Source: Metapseudomonas resinovorans DSM 21078
Lineage (GTDB): Bacteria; Pseudomonadota; Gammaproteobacteria; Pseudomonadales; Pseudomonadaceae
Reading direction: 5' to 3'
DNA: 64,000 nucleotides
Assembly (NCBI RefSeq): GCF_000423545.1
Contig: NZ_KE384034.1
Location: forward strand, 6,991 to 70,990
A program made the translations under genes and the position numbers. Under the pieces are notes generated by a model. The model saw only the letters and a program-made list of their open reading frames with translations, had not been told where the DNA came from and did not search any database. Below, one piece after another: positions 28,381 to 37,036 of this stretch. The first letter of the stretch is position 1; each line of letters starts with the position of its first letter.

Positions 28381-30333
28381 TCAAGGCTTGCGCACGTCGA
28401 TAGCAGGCACCTGTTGGCCGTCGAACAGATCCACCGGCTTGCGCGGCAGGATGGCCGGGCGGCCTTCCTTGTCGTGGTCGCCGACGATGCGGATGTCGTT
28501 GTATTTCTTCCCGGACAGCGCGGCGATGCCGGCGCGGTCGCGCACTACCGTGGGCCGCAGGAAGACCATCAGGTTGCGCTTCACATGGGTGTCGCGGGTG
28601 GAGCGGAACAGCCGGCCGAGAATGGGTATGTCGCCCAGCAGCGGGACCTTGGAGTCGGTTTGGGTGATGTCATCCTGGATCAGGCCGCCGAGCACGATCA
28701 CCTGGCCGTCCTCGGCCAGGATGGTGCTCTTGATCGAGCGCTTGTTGGTAATCAGGTCCACTGCCTGGGCAGTCAGCGTCGCTGTTGGGGCGATGGAAGA
28801 GATCTCCTGCTCGATCTCCAGGCGCAGGGTGGCACCTTCGTTGATGTGCGGGGTCACCTTCAGGGTTACGCCGATATCCTGGCGTTCGATGGTGGTGAAG
28901 GGGTTGTTGGCGCCCGAGGCATCGGTGGTGAACGTGCCGGTCTGGAAGGGTACGTTCTGGCCCACCAGGATTTCGGCCTTCTGGTTGTCCAGGGTCAGCA
29001 GGCTGGGGGTGGACAGCAGATTGCTCTTGCTGTTGGCCGATAGCGCGGTGATCAGCGCGGCGAAATTGTCGGTGCCAATGCCGATGATGGCGCCGTCCGG
29101 GAGGACTTCTGGGATCTCCTCGTCCTGGATGGCGTTAAGCACGGTGCCCACCGAGAGCCCGGTATTGCCGAAATTCACGCCGCCCAGGCCGCCGGTGCTG
29201 CCGCGTGCATCCACCGCCCATTGCACGCCGAGGGCTTCGGTGATGTCGCCTGAGATTTCCACGATGGCCGCTTCTACCATCACCTGGGCGCGAGGCACGT
29301 CGAGTTGGCGGACGATATCTTCCATGGCGGTGACCACATCCGGCTCGGCCAGCATCACCAGCGCGTTCAGGCTCTCGTCGGCGCGGATCAGTATGCTTTG
29401 CGTCTTGCCGCCGGCTGCCGACGTCCCTTCGCCACCGCCTTCGCCGTTCTTCAAACCTTCGGAAATCTCGCCAAGGGTTTCCGCCAGGCTCTTGGCATCG
29501 TTGTGACGCAGGCGAATTACCCGGGTGTTGGCCGAACGTGAAGTCGGGGTGTCGAGGGATTGCGCCAGGGCCGCCAGCTTCGCACGGGCGGACGGTGGGC
29601 CGAGGAGGATCAGGCGATTGGTGCGGGCATCGGCGATCACCTGAGTGCCCGAGCTGCCCTTGGATTGGCCGCGGTTGAGGGATGCATTGAGCACCTCGGC
29701 GGCGTCCATGACCCAGGCGTGCTTGAGGTTAAGGACGGTATAGTCGCGGTCGCCCTTCTGGTCGAGTTGGCGCATCAGGTCTTCGATACGGGCAATGTTG
29801 GCGGCGCGGTCGCTGATGATCAGGGCATTGGCCGAGGTCACGGCGGCGAGGTGGCCGTACTGGGGGACCAGCGGTCGAATCAGTGGGATGAGCTCCGTCA
29901 CTGCCGTGTGCTGCACCTGGATCACGCGCGTTTCCAGGCGTTCCGCACCCGCCCGGCTGCTGCCGGCTTCGGCCTTGGCTTCGGCGTTGGGGATGATGCG
30001 CGCCTGGTCGCCCTGGGTGACGACGGTGAAGCCGTGGGTGGCCATCACCGAGAGGAACAGCTGATAGACCTCGTTGAGCCCCAGCGGTGCTTTTGATACC
30101 ACGCTGACCTGGCCCTTCACCCGCGGGTCGACGATGAAGGTCTCGCCGGTGATGTCGGCGATCTGATCGATGAACTCGCGAATATCCGCGTCCTTCAGGT
30201 TGATGGTCCAGCCATCCTGCTGCTGAGTGCTGCCCGGTGCGGCAAGGGGCTGGGCGGCGAGCAAGGGCAGAGGCGCGGCCAGCAGGCCGGTGGCGATCAG
30301 GGCGAGCGTGAGGCGCGAGAAGGTCGGGGTCAT
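28381..30333 (-). CDS. xcpQ: Type II secretion secretin XcpQ (GspD)
   Basis: The outer-membrane secretin (650 aa), which forms the ring through which folded exoproteins leave. Signal peptide 1-26 (LALIATGLLAAPLPLLAA), then N0 (WTINLKDADIREFIDQIADITGETFIVDPRVKG), repeated N1-N3 domains (LIPLIRPLVPQYGHL, RTNRLILLGPPS, VIRLRHNDAKSLAETLGE), and the C-terminal secretin domain (VMVEAAIVEISGDITEALGVQWA, LLSTPSLLTLDNQKAEILVGQNVPF, VIVLGGLIQDD, VPLLGDIPILGRLFR). It lies 4 nt downstream of xcpP and is divergent from xcpR-Z. XcpP connects it to the inner-membrane platform. Confidence 0.97.
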   Translation of the reverse strand: MTPTFSRLTLALIATGLLAAPLPLLAAQPLAAPGSTQQQDGWTINLKDADIREFIDQIADITGETFIVDPRVKGQVSVVSKAPLGLNEVYQLFLSVMATHGFTVVTQGDQARIIPNAEAKAEAGSSRAGAERLETRVIQVQHTAVTELIPLIRPLVPQYGHLAAVTSANALIISDRAANIARIEDLMRQLDQKGDRDYTVLNLKHAWVMDAAEVLNASLNRGQSKGSSGTQVIADARTNRLILLGPPSARAKLAALAQSLDTPTSRSANTRVIRLRHNDAKSLAETLGEISEGLKNGEGGGEGTSAAGGKTQSILIRADESLNALVMLAEPDVVTAMEDIVRQLDVPRAQVMVEAAIVEISGDITEALGVQWAVDARGSTGGLGGVNFGNTGLSVGTVLNAIQDEEIPEVLPDGAIIGIGTDNFAALITALSANSKSNLLSTPSLLTLDNQKAEILVGQNVPFQTGTFTTDASGANNPFTTIERQDIGVTLKVTPHINEGATLRLEIEQEISSIAPTATLTAQAVDLITNKRSIKSTILAEDGQVIVLGGLIQDDITQTDSKVPLLGDIPILGRLFRSTRDTHVKRNLMVFLRPTVVRDRAGIAALSGKKYNDIRIVGDHDKEGRPAILPRKPVDLFDGQQVPAIDVRKP

Positions 30334-30337
30334 CGTG

Positions 30338-30982
30338 TCATTCGCTTTCCTGGGGCTGTTCGGCGGAAGGCTCGGGCACGGTGTCCTCCGGGTCTTCCAT
30401 CTGTTGGCGCAACTTTTCCATGCGCTCGCGCAACTCGGCGGCGTTGTCTTCCTGCAGGCCGCTGAGTTCGTCGATCACGGCAGCCGACGGCTCGTCGGCT
30501 GTGTCGCCAACGGGCGTGAAGCGTGAGCGCGGCTGCGGGAAGCTGAGACTTTCCAGTCGGCCGTTGCGTTCGATTTCGACTCTATTGCGATACACGGCAT
30601 GCACCTTGACGCCGCTGGTGATCTCGTCGCCCGCAATGTAGCGGCGGGGCTTGCCGCCTTCGTACTGGATGATCGCAATAGACTTGTCCGGCCCTGCGTG
30701 GACAAAGCTGCCCAGCAGGGTGAGGCGCAGGTTGGTGGTGGGCGGCGGGCCGCTAGGCTGGAGTTTCGGCGCGGGGCCGAACAGCGGTTCTAGGTTCTGC
30801 AGGGGCTGGCTGGTCGCAAGAGGCGTTCCCTGCTGCTCGGGTGCTTCGGCAGGAGTGTCGACCAGGCGCAACCATTCCCGGGTCTGCCAAGCGAAACTGG
30901 CACCCATGACCAGAACCAGAAGCGCGCCGACAATGCTTGGCGCGTGGCGTTGCAGCCAATGTGCGGAATCCGAGGCTTGCAA
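30338..30982 (-). CDS. xcpP: Type II secretion protein XcpP (GspC)
   Basis: An inner-membrane clamp protein (214 aa) linking the secretin to the XcpY/XcpZ platform. One transmembrane helix near the N-terminus (about 14-30, IVGALLVLVMGASFAW) is followed by a Pro-rich linker and the homology region (NLRLTLLGSFVHAGPDKSIAIIQYEGGKPRRYIAGDEI). The C-terminus ends in an acidic coiled-coil-like stretch (ELSGLQEDNAAELRERMEKLRQQMEDPED) in place of a PDZ domain, as in Pseudomonas. The start is a TTG, with AGGAG 10 nt upstream; no in-frame ATG precedes the membrane helix. Confidence 0.92.
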   Translation of the reverse strand: MQASDSAHWLQRHAPSIVGALLVLVMGASFAWQTREWLRLVDTPAEAPEQQGTPLATSQPLQNLEPLFGPAPKLQPSGPPPTTNLRLTLLGSFVHAGPDKSIAIIQYEGGKPRRYIAGDEITSGVKVHAVYRNRVEIERNGRLESLSFPQPRSRFTPVGDTADEPSAAVIDELSGLQEDNAAELRERMEKLRQQMEDPEDTVPEPSAEQPQESE

Positions 30983-31027
30983 GTGGGTCGAACTCCTAAT
31001 GCGGTGTAGTTCTTCTGTTTTTATGTT

Positions 31028-31052
31028 GGCAGAACTGCCTTGATCATAGCAG
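31028..31052. promoter_or_regulatory. Overlapping palindromes between xcpP and xcpR
   Basis: GGCAGAACTGCC (31028-31039) is a perfect 12-bp palindrome. It overlaps CTGC-N2-TGATCA-N2-GCAG (31035-31052), an 18-bp dyad. They lie about 45-70 nt upstream of xcpP and 194 nt before xcpR. The core CAGTTCTG is shared with the known LasR box of lasB, but the outer CT/AG pairs do not fit, so a LuxR-type site is only a possibility. Confidence 0.4.
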
Positions 31053-31245
31053 CGCCTTCGAGTGCCCGGGTCGGCCGTCTGGATGATGTTGAGACGCGGA
31101 CGCTGTGCTAAAGATATCTGTGAATTTTTACGGCTTTAGGTGGTTTTGTTCACACACATCATAAGAATCAGACAGCGGCTCTGCACAATCGTCAGATTGC
31201 GCTGCAATACTTCCTTCTGGACCCACCTGAAATAGGCGCCCACGG

Positions 31246-32733
31246 ATGAATCCACCACTCGTTGAAGCCCCCCTGCGGCGTCTCCCTTTCGGTTTCGCCA
31301 AGCGCCACGGCGTCCTGTTGCTGGATGGTCTGGAGCCGTGCCTGGCTCACCGTCCCGGCGTCGAACTGGTGGCCCTGGCCGAGGCGCGTCGCTTCGCCGG
31401 CCGTAGCTTGCCGCTCAAGTCACTTAGCGGCGAGGCCTTCGAGCAGGCTCTGGCGCAGGCCTACCAGCATGATTCTTCCGCAGCCATGCAGTTGGCCGAG
31501 GACCTGGGCGGCAGCCTGGACCTGGCGGCCCTGGCCGAGCAAATCCCGGAAACCGAGGATCTGCTGGAGCAGGAGGACGACGCGCCGATCATCCGCCTGA
31601 TCAACGCCATCCTCGGTGAGGCGATCAAGGAGAACGCCTCGGATATCCACCTGGAAACCTTCGAGAAGCGCCTGGTAGTGCGTTTCCGCGTCGACGGTAT
31701 TCTCCGCGAAGTGCTGGAGCCCAAGCGCGAGTTGGCGGCCTTGCTGGTGTCGCGGATCAAGGTCATGGCGCGTCTGGATATCGCCGAAAAACGCATCCCC
31801 CAGGATGGCCGCATATCCCTGCGGGTCGCCGGGCGCGAAGTGGACATTCGCGTTTCCACGTTGCCGTCGGCCAATGGCGAGCGTGTGGTGCTGCGTCTGC
31901 TGGACAAGCAGGCGGGGCGCCTGACCCTGCAGCACTTGGGCATGAGCGAGCGTGATCGGCACCTGCTGGAAGGTACCGTCCGCAGGCCCCACGGCATCCT
32001 GCTGGTCACCGGCCCCACCGGCTCGGGCAAGACCACCACGCTTTACGCCAGCCTGGTCACCCTCAACGACCGCACGCGCAACATCCTCACAGTCGAAGAC
32101 CCGATCGAGTACCACATCGAGGGCATCGGCCAGACTCAGGTCAATCCCAAGGTGGACATGACGTTCGCCCGTGGCTTGCGCGCCATCCTGCGCCAGGACC
32201 CGGACGTGGTGATGGTGGGTGAGATTCGCGACCATGAAACCGCCGAAATCGCCGTGCAGGCATCCCTGACCGGCCACCTTGTGCTTTCCACCCTGCACAC
32301 CAATAGCGCCATTGGTGCCATCACCCGCCTGGTGGACATGGGGGTCGAACCCTTCCTGCTGTCTTCATCCCTGCAGGGTGTGTTGGCCCAGCGCCTGGTT
32401 CGGGTGCTCTGCCCGCACTGCAAGGAGGCCTACCAGGCGGATGCGGCGGAGTGCGAGTTGCTGGGCGTCGCCGCCGACAGCGCTCCCATCCTGTATCGCG
32501 CCCGTGGTTGCGCGGAGTGCCACCAGCAGGGTTATCGCGGCCGGACCGGCATCTACGAGCTGGTGGTGTTCGACGACCACATGCGGAGTCTGATTCACAG
32601 CGTCGCGTCGGAGCAGGAAATGATCCGCCATGCGCGCCTGTCCGGTCCGGGCATTCGCGAGGATGGCCGGCGCAAGGTGCTGCTGGGCGTCACCACGGTG
32701 GAAGAAGTGCTGCGAGTTACCCAGGAAGAATGA
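31246..32733 (+). CDS. xcpR: Type II secretion ATPase XcpR (GspE)
   Basis: The cytosolic hexameric ATPase (495 aa) that powers pseudopilus assembly. It has an N-terminal XcpY-binding domain, [21 protein letters not shown], Walker [16 protein letters not shown], Asp box [10 protein letters not shown], Walker B-type [24 protein letters not shown], His box [13 protein letters not shown], and a tetracysteine zinc motif CPHC-CAEC typical of GspE. It begins the rightward xcpRSTUVWXYZ operon, 263 nt from the xcpP start. The ribosome site is weak (AGG about 10 nt upstream). Confidence 0.98.
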   Translation: MNPPLVEAPLRRLPFGFAKRHGVLLLDGLEPCLAHRPGVELVALAEARRFAGRSLPLKSLSGEAFEQALAQAYQHDSSAAMQLAEDLGGSLDLAALAEQIPETEDLLEQEDDAPIIRLINAILGEAIKENASDIHLETFEKRLVVRFRVDGILREVLEPKRELAALLVSRIKVMARLDIAEKRIPQDGRISLRVAGREVDIRVSTLPSANGERVVLRLLDKQAGRLTLQHLGMSERDRHLLEGTVRRPHGILLVTGPTGSGKTTTLYASLVTLNDRTRNILTVEDPIEYHIEGIGQTQVNPKVDMTFARGLRAILRQDPDVVMVGEIRDHETAEIAVQASLTGHLVLSTLHTNSAIGAITRLVDMGVEPFLLSSSLQGVLAQRLVRVLCPHCKEAYQADAAECELLGVAADSAPILYRARGCAECHQQGYRGRTGIYELVVFDDHMRSLIHSVASEQEMIRHARLSGPGIREDGRRKVLLGVTTVEEVLRVTQEE

Positions 32734-32746
32734 GTAGAACCTGAAC

Positions 32747-33961
32747 ATGGCCGCATTCGAATACCTCGCTCTCGACACCAAGGGCCGCCAGCAGAAGGGC
32801 GTGCTTGAGGCGGACAGCGCCCGTCAGGTGCGCCAGCTGCTGCGTGAACGCCAGCTGGCTCCGCTGGAAGTACGCGCCACGCGTGTTCGTGAGCAGGCCG
32901 AGCGCGGTCGCTTCAGCCTTGTGCGGGGCTTGTCTGCCCGCGACCTGGCGCTGTTGACGCGCCAGCTGGCGACCCTGGTGCAGGCGGCCCTGCCCATCGA
33001 GGAGGCCCTGCGGGCGGCGGCCGCGCAATCCAGCAGTTCGCGCATCCAGTCGATGCTGCTGGCGGTGCGCGCGCGCGTGCTGGAAGGGCACAGCCTGGCC
33101 AGCAGCCTGCGGGAATTCCCCGCGGCCTTCCCCGAGCTCTATCGCGCCACGGTGGCTGCCGGCGAGCATGCTGGCCATCTGGGGCCGGTGCTCGAGCAGT
33201 TGGCTGACTACACCGAACAGCGTCAGCAGTCACGGCAGAAGGTCCAGCTGGCGCTGCTGTATCCAGTGATCCTGATGTGCGCGTCGCTGGCGATCGTCGC
33301 CTTCCTGTTGGGCTTCGTCGTGCCGGACGTCGTCAAGGTGTTCATCGATTCCGGGCAAACCCTGCCATTGCTCACGCGTGGCCTGATTGCCCTGAGTGAC
33401 CTGGTCAAGGACTGGGGCTGGCTGATGCTGCTGGTGCTGATCGCTGCGCTCTTCGGTGCGCGCTGGGCCTTGCGTGATCCGGACATCCGCCAGCGCTGGC
33501 ACGGCGTGGTACTGCGTATACCGCTGGTAGGGCGGTTGGTGCGCGCCACTGACACCGCGCGCTTCGCCTCCACCCTGGCGATCCTCACCCGTAGCGGCGT
33601 ACCGCTGGTGGAAGCCCTCGGCATCGGCGCCGAGGTCATAGCCAACCGGGTCATCCGTGCGCACGTGGTATCGGCGGCGCAGAAGGTCCGTGAAGGCGGC
33701 AGCCTGACCCGCGCCCTGGAGGGCAGCGGGCAGTTCCCGCCGATGATGTTGCACATGATTGCAAGCGGCGAACGTTCCGGTGAACTCGATCAGATGCTCG
33801 CCCGCACCGCGCGCAACCAGGAGAACGACCTGGCTGCGCAGATCGCCCTGCTGGTCGGCCTATTCGAGCCGTTCATGCTGGTGGTCATGGGGGCGGTGGT
33901 GCTGATGATCGTGCTCGCCATCCTGCTGCCTATTCTTTCTCTCAACCAACTCGTGGGGTAA
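32747..33961 (+). CDS. xcpS: Type II secretion platform protein XcpS (GspF)
   Basis: A polytopic inner-membrane protein (404 aa) at the base of the apparatus. Two GspF domains (about 70-195 and 270-395) surround three membrane helices (LLYPVILMCASLAIVAFLLGFVVPDVV; WLMLLVLIAALFGARWAL; PFMLVVMGAVVLMIVLAILLPIL). The motif ARDLALLTRQLATLVQAALPIEEAL and its counterpart FASTLAILTRSGVPLVEAL mark the repeats. It starts 13 nt after xcpR. Confidence 0.97.
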   Translation: MAAFEYLALDTKGRQQKGVLEADSARQVRQLLRERQLAPLEVRATRVREQAERGRFSLVRGLSARDLALLTRQLATLVQAALPIEEALRAAAAQSSSSRIQSMLLAVRARVLEGHSLASSLREFPAAFPELYRATVAAGEHAGHLGPVLEQLADYTEQRQQSRQKVQLALLYPVILMCASLAIVAFLLGFVVPDVVKVFIDSGQTLPLLTRGLIALSDLVKDWGWLMLLVLIAALFGARWALRDPDIRQRWHGVVLRIPLVGRLVRATDTARFASTLAILTRSGVPLVEALGIGAEVIANRVIRAHVVSAAQKVREGGSLTRALEGSGQFPPMMLHMIASGERSGELDQMLARTARNQENDLAAQIALLVGLFEPFMLVVMGAVVLMIVLAILLPILSLNQLVG

Positions 33962-33965
33962 TCGC

Positions 33966-34397
33966 GTGAATCTGCGCCGTAGTCAGTCGGGCTTTACGCT
34001 CATCGAAATCATGGTGGTGGTGGTCATCCTCGGTATCCTGGCCGCGCTGGTGGTGCCGCAGGTGATGAACCGTCCCGACCAGGCCAAGGTCACGGTAGCC
34101 AAGGGCGATATCAAGGCCATCGGCGCTGCCCTGGACATGTACAAGCTGGACAACTTCACCTACCCAAACACCCAGCAGGGCCTGGAGGCGCTCGTGAGTC
34201 GACCCTCCGGCAATCCGCCAGCGAAGAACTGGAACAAGGATGGCTACCTGAAAAAACTGCCCGTGGACCCATGGGGCAACCCGTACCAGTACTTGTCTCC
34301 GGGTAGCAAAGGCACCTACGACCTCTATTCCCTGGGCGCCGATGGCAAGGAAGGCGGCAGCGAAAACGACGCCGACATCGCCAACTGGGACAACTGA
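33966..34397 (+). CDS. xcpT: Major pseudopilin XcpT (GspG)
   Basis: The main subunit of the type II pseudopilus (143 aa precursor). The prepilin motif QSGFTLIEIMVVVVILGILAALVVP places the PilD/XcpA cleavage after Gly9, with Phe10 as +1 and the Glu at +5. The globular domain shows the calcium-site region GNPYQYLSPGSKGTYDLYSLGADGKEGG. The start is a GTG at 33966. It lies 4 nt after xcpS, and its stop overlaps the xcpU start. Confidence 0.98.
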   Translation: MNLRRSQSGFTLIEIMVVVVILGILAALVVPQVMNRPDQAKVTVAKGDIKAIGAALDMYKLDNFTYPNTQQGLEALVSRPSGNPPAKNWNKDGYLKKLPVDPWGNPYQYLSPGSKGTYDLYSLGADGKEGGSENDADIANWDN

Positions 34398-34975
34398 TGA
34401 GCGGCGGACGGCAGGGCGGCGCTGGCCGGAAGCCCGGTGCCTTGGTGTCCGCGGGGTTCACCTTGATCGAAGTGCTGGTGGTGATGGTCGTCATCGCCTG
34501 TCTCGCCGGCCTGGCGCTGATCAGCTCCGGCGTCGCCGGCCCCACTCGGGAGCTCAGGAACGAAGCCGAACGCCTTGCCGGGCTTATCGGCGTGCTTGCC
34601 GATGAGGCCGTGCTGGACAACCGGGAATATGGCGTGCGCGTGGAACGCGACGGCTACCAGGTGTTTTTCTACGACGAATCCAGCAACCGTTGGCAGGCGT
34701 TGTCCGATGGGGCCCGACAATTGCCCGAGTGGGCTGAGCTGAGCATCGAGCTGGAGGGTGAACCTCTCACGCTGCCCACGCCGGGCAAGGAAGAAAAGAA
34801 GGCTGAGGAGACGCGGCCCGTGCCGCAACTGATCATTCTTTCCAGTGGCGAACTCAGTCCGTTTCGCCTGGAAATGGGCGAGCGGCGCAAGGATGGACTG
34901 CGCCTGCAGCTCTCCAGCGATGGCTTCCGTCTGCCGCGCGTGGAAAGCCTGAGTGGCAAGGGGCGCGCAGGATGA
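34397..34975 (+). CDS. xcpU: Minor pseudopilin XcpU (GspH)
   Basis: A minor pseudopilin (192 aa precursor), part of the pseudopilus tip. The prepilin motif is AGFTLIEVLVVMVVIACLAGLAL, with a longer leader than usual (about 20 residues, MSGGRQGGAGRKPGALVSAG). The C-terminal domain (YGVRVERDGYQVFFYDESSNRWQAL, LIILSSGELSPFRLEM) is the GspH fold. The start overlaps the xcpT stop by 1 nt. Confidence 0.94.
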   Translation: MSGGRQGGAGRKPGALVSAGFTLIEVLVVMVVIACLAGLALISSGVAGPTRELRNEAERLAGLIGVLADEAVLDNREYGVRVERDGYQVFFYDESSNRWQALSDGARQLPEWAELSIELEGEPLTLPTPGKEEKKAEETRPVPQLIILSSGELSPFRLEMGERRKDGLRLQLSSDGFRLPRVESLSGKGRAG

Positions 34976-35361
34976 GAGCCAGTCGGGCCTTCACTCTGAT
35001 CGAAGTGCTGGTGGCCCTGGCTATCTTCGCCGTGGTCGCCGCCAGCGTGCTCACCGCCAGTGCGCGCAGTCTGCAGATCGCCTCCCGCCTGGAAGACAAG
35101 ACCCTGGCGATGTGGATCGCCGACAACCGCCTGACTGAGCTTCAGTTACGCCAGGCACCTCCCGGCAACGGCCGTGACCAGGGAGAGCTGGACTATGGTG
35201 GGCGACGCTGGCAGTGGCAAAGCCAGGTCGAGGGCACCAGCGACCCGGCGTTGCGGCGGGTCACGCTCTGGGTGGCGCCGCGCCCGACCCGTGGAGCCGG
35301 TGGCAAGCTGGAAGAGCGTGCGACGGTGCGTCTGGTGGGGTTCCTGGGGAGCGCACCATGA
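34972..35361 (+). CDS. xcpV: Minor pseudopilin XcpV (GspI), Ala at -1
   Basis: A 129-aa minor pseudopilin that starts assembly of the tip complex with XcpW and XcpX. The prepilin motif is SRAFTLIEVLVALAIFAVVAAS: the residue before the cleavage site is Ala6 rather than the nearly invariant Gly, while Phe+1 and Glu+5 are kept. Prepilin peptidase accepts Ala at -1 less well in studied pilins, so processing may be slower. The start overlaps xcpU by 4 nt (ATGA), and the gene overlaps xcpW likewise. Confidence 0.93.
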   Translation: MRASRAFTLIEVLVALAIFAVVAASVLTASARSLQIASRLEDKTLAMWIADNRLTELQLRQAPPGNGRDQGELDYGGRRWQWQSQVEGTSDPALRRVTLWVAPRPTRGAGGKLEERATVRLVGFLGSAP

Positions 35362-36068
35362 AGCGTGCGGCGGGTTTCACCCTGCTTGAGCTGTTGATTG
35401 CTATCGCCATTTTTGCACTGCTGGCCATGGGCACCTGGCGCATGCTCGGGGCGGTCATCGACAGTGACGAGGCGACGCGCGTGCAGGAGCAGCAACTGCG
35501 GGAGCTGGTCCGCGCTATTTCGGCCTTCGAGCGCGACCTTCGCCAGGTGATCTCGCGACCGATACGCGATGCCTACGGCGAGCCTCGAGCCGCGCTGTTG
35601 GGCGAGCGCCAGGGCGACAACGACAGCCTAGAAATGACCCGCGCCGGCTGGCGCAACCCGACGGGCGGGCAGCGCTCCCGCCTGCAGCGGGTGAGCTGGC
35701 AGCTTTCCGGCGAGCGCCTGGAGCGGCGCTACTGGACGGTGCTGGACCAGGCCCAGGACAGCCTGCCGCAGGTGCAGAACGCCCTGGATGGCGTCACGGC
35801 CATGAAGCTGCGCTACATGGACGACAGCGGCGACTGGCAGGAAAGCTGGCCGCCAGCTGGCCTGTCGGAAGACGAGCGCCTGGATCGCCTGCCGCGCGCC
35901 TTGGAGTTGACCCTGCAGCACCGTCGCTATGGCCAGCTGCGTCGGGTCTTGCGCCTGGTGGAAACGCCGCCCCGGCAACAACCCCTGGCGGAAGAAAACC
36001 AGCCAGACGGGGAGCAACAGGCCCCGCAGGGTAATCAACAGGCCGACGGCGAGGAGCAGGCGCAATGA
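35358..36068 (+). CDS. xcpW: Minor pseudopilin XcpW (GspJ)
   Basis: A 236-aa precursor. The prepilin motif is AAGFTLLELLIAIAIFALLAMGTWRML, followed by a GspJ globular domain (ISAFERDLRQVISRPIRD, LQRVSWQLSGERLERRYW, MKLRYMDDSGDW). The C-terminal about 30 residues are a Gln/Glu-rich tail (EENQPDGEQQAPQGNQQADG) likely disordered. The start at 35358 overlaps the xcpV stop; longer readings upstream are out of the usual range. Confidence 0.95.
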   Translation: MKRAAGFTLLELLIAIAIFALLAMGTWRMLGAVIDSDEATRVQEQQLRELVRAISAFERDLRQVISRPIRDAYGEPRAALLGERQGDNDSLEMTRAGWRNPTGGQRSRLQRVSWQLSGERLERRYWTVLDQAQDSLPQVQNALDGVTAMKLRYMDDSGDWQESWPPAGLSEDERLDRLPRALELTLQHRRYGQLRRVLRLVETPPRQQPLAEENQPDGEQQAPQGNQQADGEEQAQ

Positions 36069-37036
36069 AGCGGCAGGCGGGCGTTGCGTTGCTGACCGTA
36101 CTGCTGGTCGTGGCGGTGGCCACTGTGGTCTGCGCTGGACTCATCGCCCGGACGCAACTGTCCATCCGTTCCAGCGGCAATGAACTTCACAGTCGCCAGG
36201 TGGCCCAGTACGCGCTGGGCGGCGAGGCACTTGCCGAGGCGATCCTCGTGCGTGACCTGCGCCAGGGCGATCCGCGTACGCCGGTGGATCATCTGGGTGA
36301 AGCCTGGGCGCGTCCCTTGAGTACCTTCCAGCTGGACGATGGTGGGTCGCTCAGTGTGCGCATCGAGGACCCCAGTGGCCGTTTCAATCTCAACAGCCTG
36401 GTACGAGATGGCCAATTGAGCGAACCGGGTATCCGTCAGTTCCGTCGACTGCTGCTGCGTCTGGGAATCGAGGCGCCGTACACCGAGCGCCTGGTGGACT
36501 GGCTCGACCCTGACCAGGAGCCCTATGGTCCCAACGGCGCGGAAGATAACCAGTACCTGCTGCTGCAGCCGCCATACCGTGCGGCCAACCACGCCATGAG
36601 CGATGTGTCCGAGTTGCGCCTAGTGTTAGGCATGACGGAGCTGGACTACCGCAAGTTGCTGCCCTTCATCACCGTGCTGCCGGAGGATGCCGCGCTCAAC
36701 GTCAACACCGCCAGTGCCATGGTGCTGTCCACCCTGGCCGACAATCTGGACGCCGATGCGGGGGGGCTGCTGATGGCAGCACGGGGTGCCACCGGCTTTC
36801 GCAGCCTGGATGCTTTTCTCGGCCAGCCCGCCTTGGCGGGTATGGGGCTCGAGGCCCAGGGGTTGGCAGTCGGCAGCCAGTATTTCCAGGTGATCAGCGA
36901 GGTGCGTCTCGCCGGTCGCCGCCAGGTTCTAGTCAGTACCCTGCAGCGCGGTAGCGACGGCAGGGTACGCGTTCTCTCTCGTGATCTCGGGCAGGGCGGC
37001 TTGCCGCCGGCGCCCGTCAAGGAGCCGCATTCATGA
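36065..37036 (+). CDS. xcpX: Minor pseudopilin XcpX (GspK)
   Basis: A 323-aa precursor of the largest minor pseudopilin, which caps the pseudopilus tip. The prepilin motif AGVALLTVLLVVAVATVVCAG has Gly at -1 but no Glu at +5 (Thr), the normal exception for GspK. The body includes DPSGRFNLNSLV, TERLVDWLDPDQEPYGPNGAEDNQY (calcium and insertion domain) and LNVNTASAMVLSTL (helix-hairpin-helix-like). It overlaps both neighbours by 4 nt. Confidence 0.96.
   Translation: MKRQAGVALLTVLLVVAVATVVCAGLIARTQLSIRSSGNELHSRQVAQYALGGEALAEAILVRDLRQGDPRTPVDHLGEAWARPLSTFQLDDGGSLSVRIEDPSGRFNLNSLVRDGQLSEPGIRQFRRLLLRLGIEAPYTERLVDWLDPDQEPYGPNGAEDNQYLLLQPPYRAANHAMSDVSELRLVLGMTELDYRKLLPFITVLPEDAALNVNTASAMVLSTLADNLDADAGGLLMAARGATGFRSLDAFLGQPALAGMGLEAQGLAVGSQYFQVISEVRLAGRRQVLVSTLQRGSDGRVRVLSRDLGQGGLPPAPVKEPHS

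Noticed and set aside
31035-31052. Canonical las/rhl box at xcp
   Set aside because: The CT-N12-AG spacing of LuxR boxes is not met; kept only as an uncharacterised dyad.
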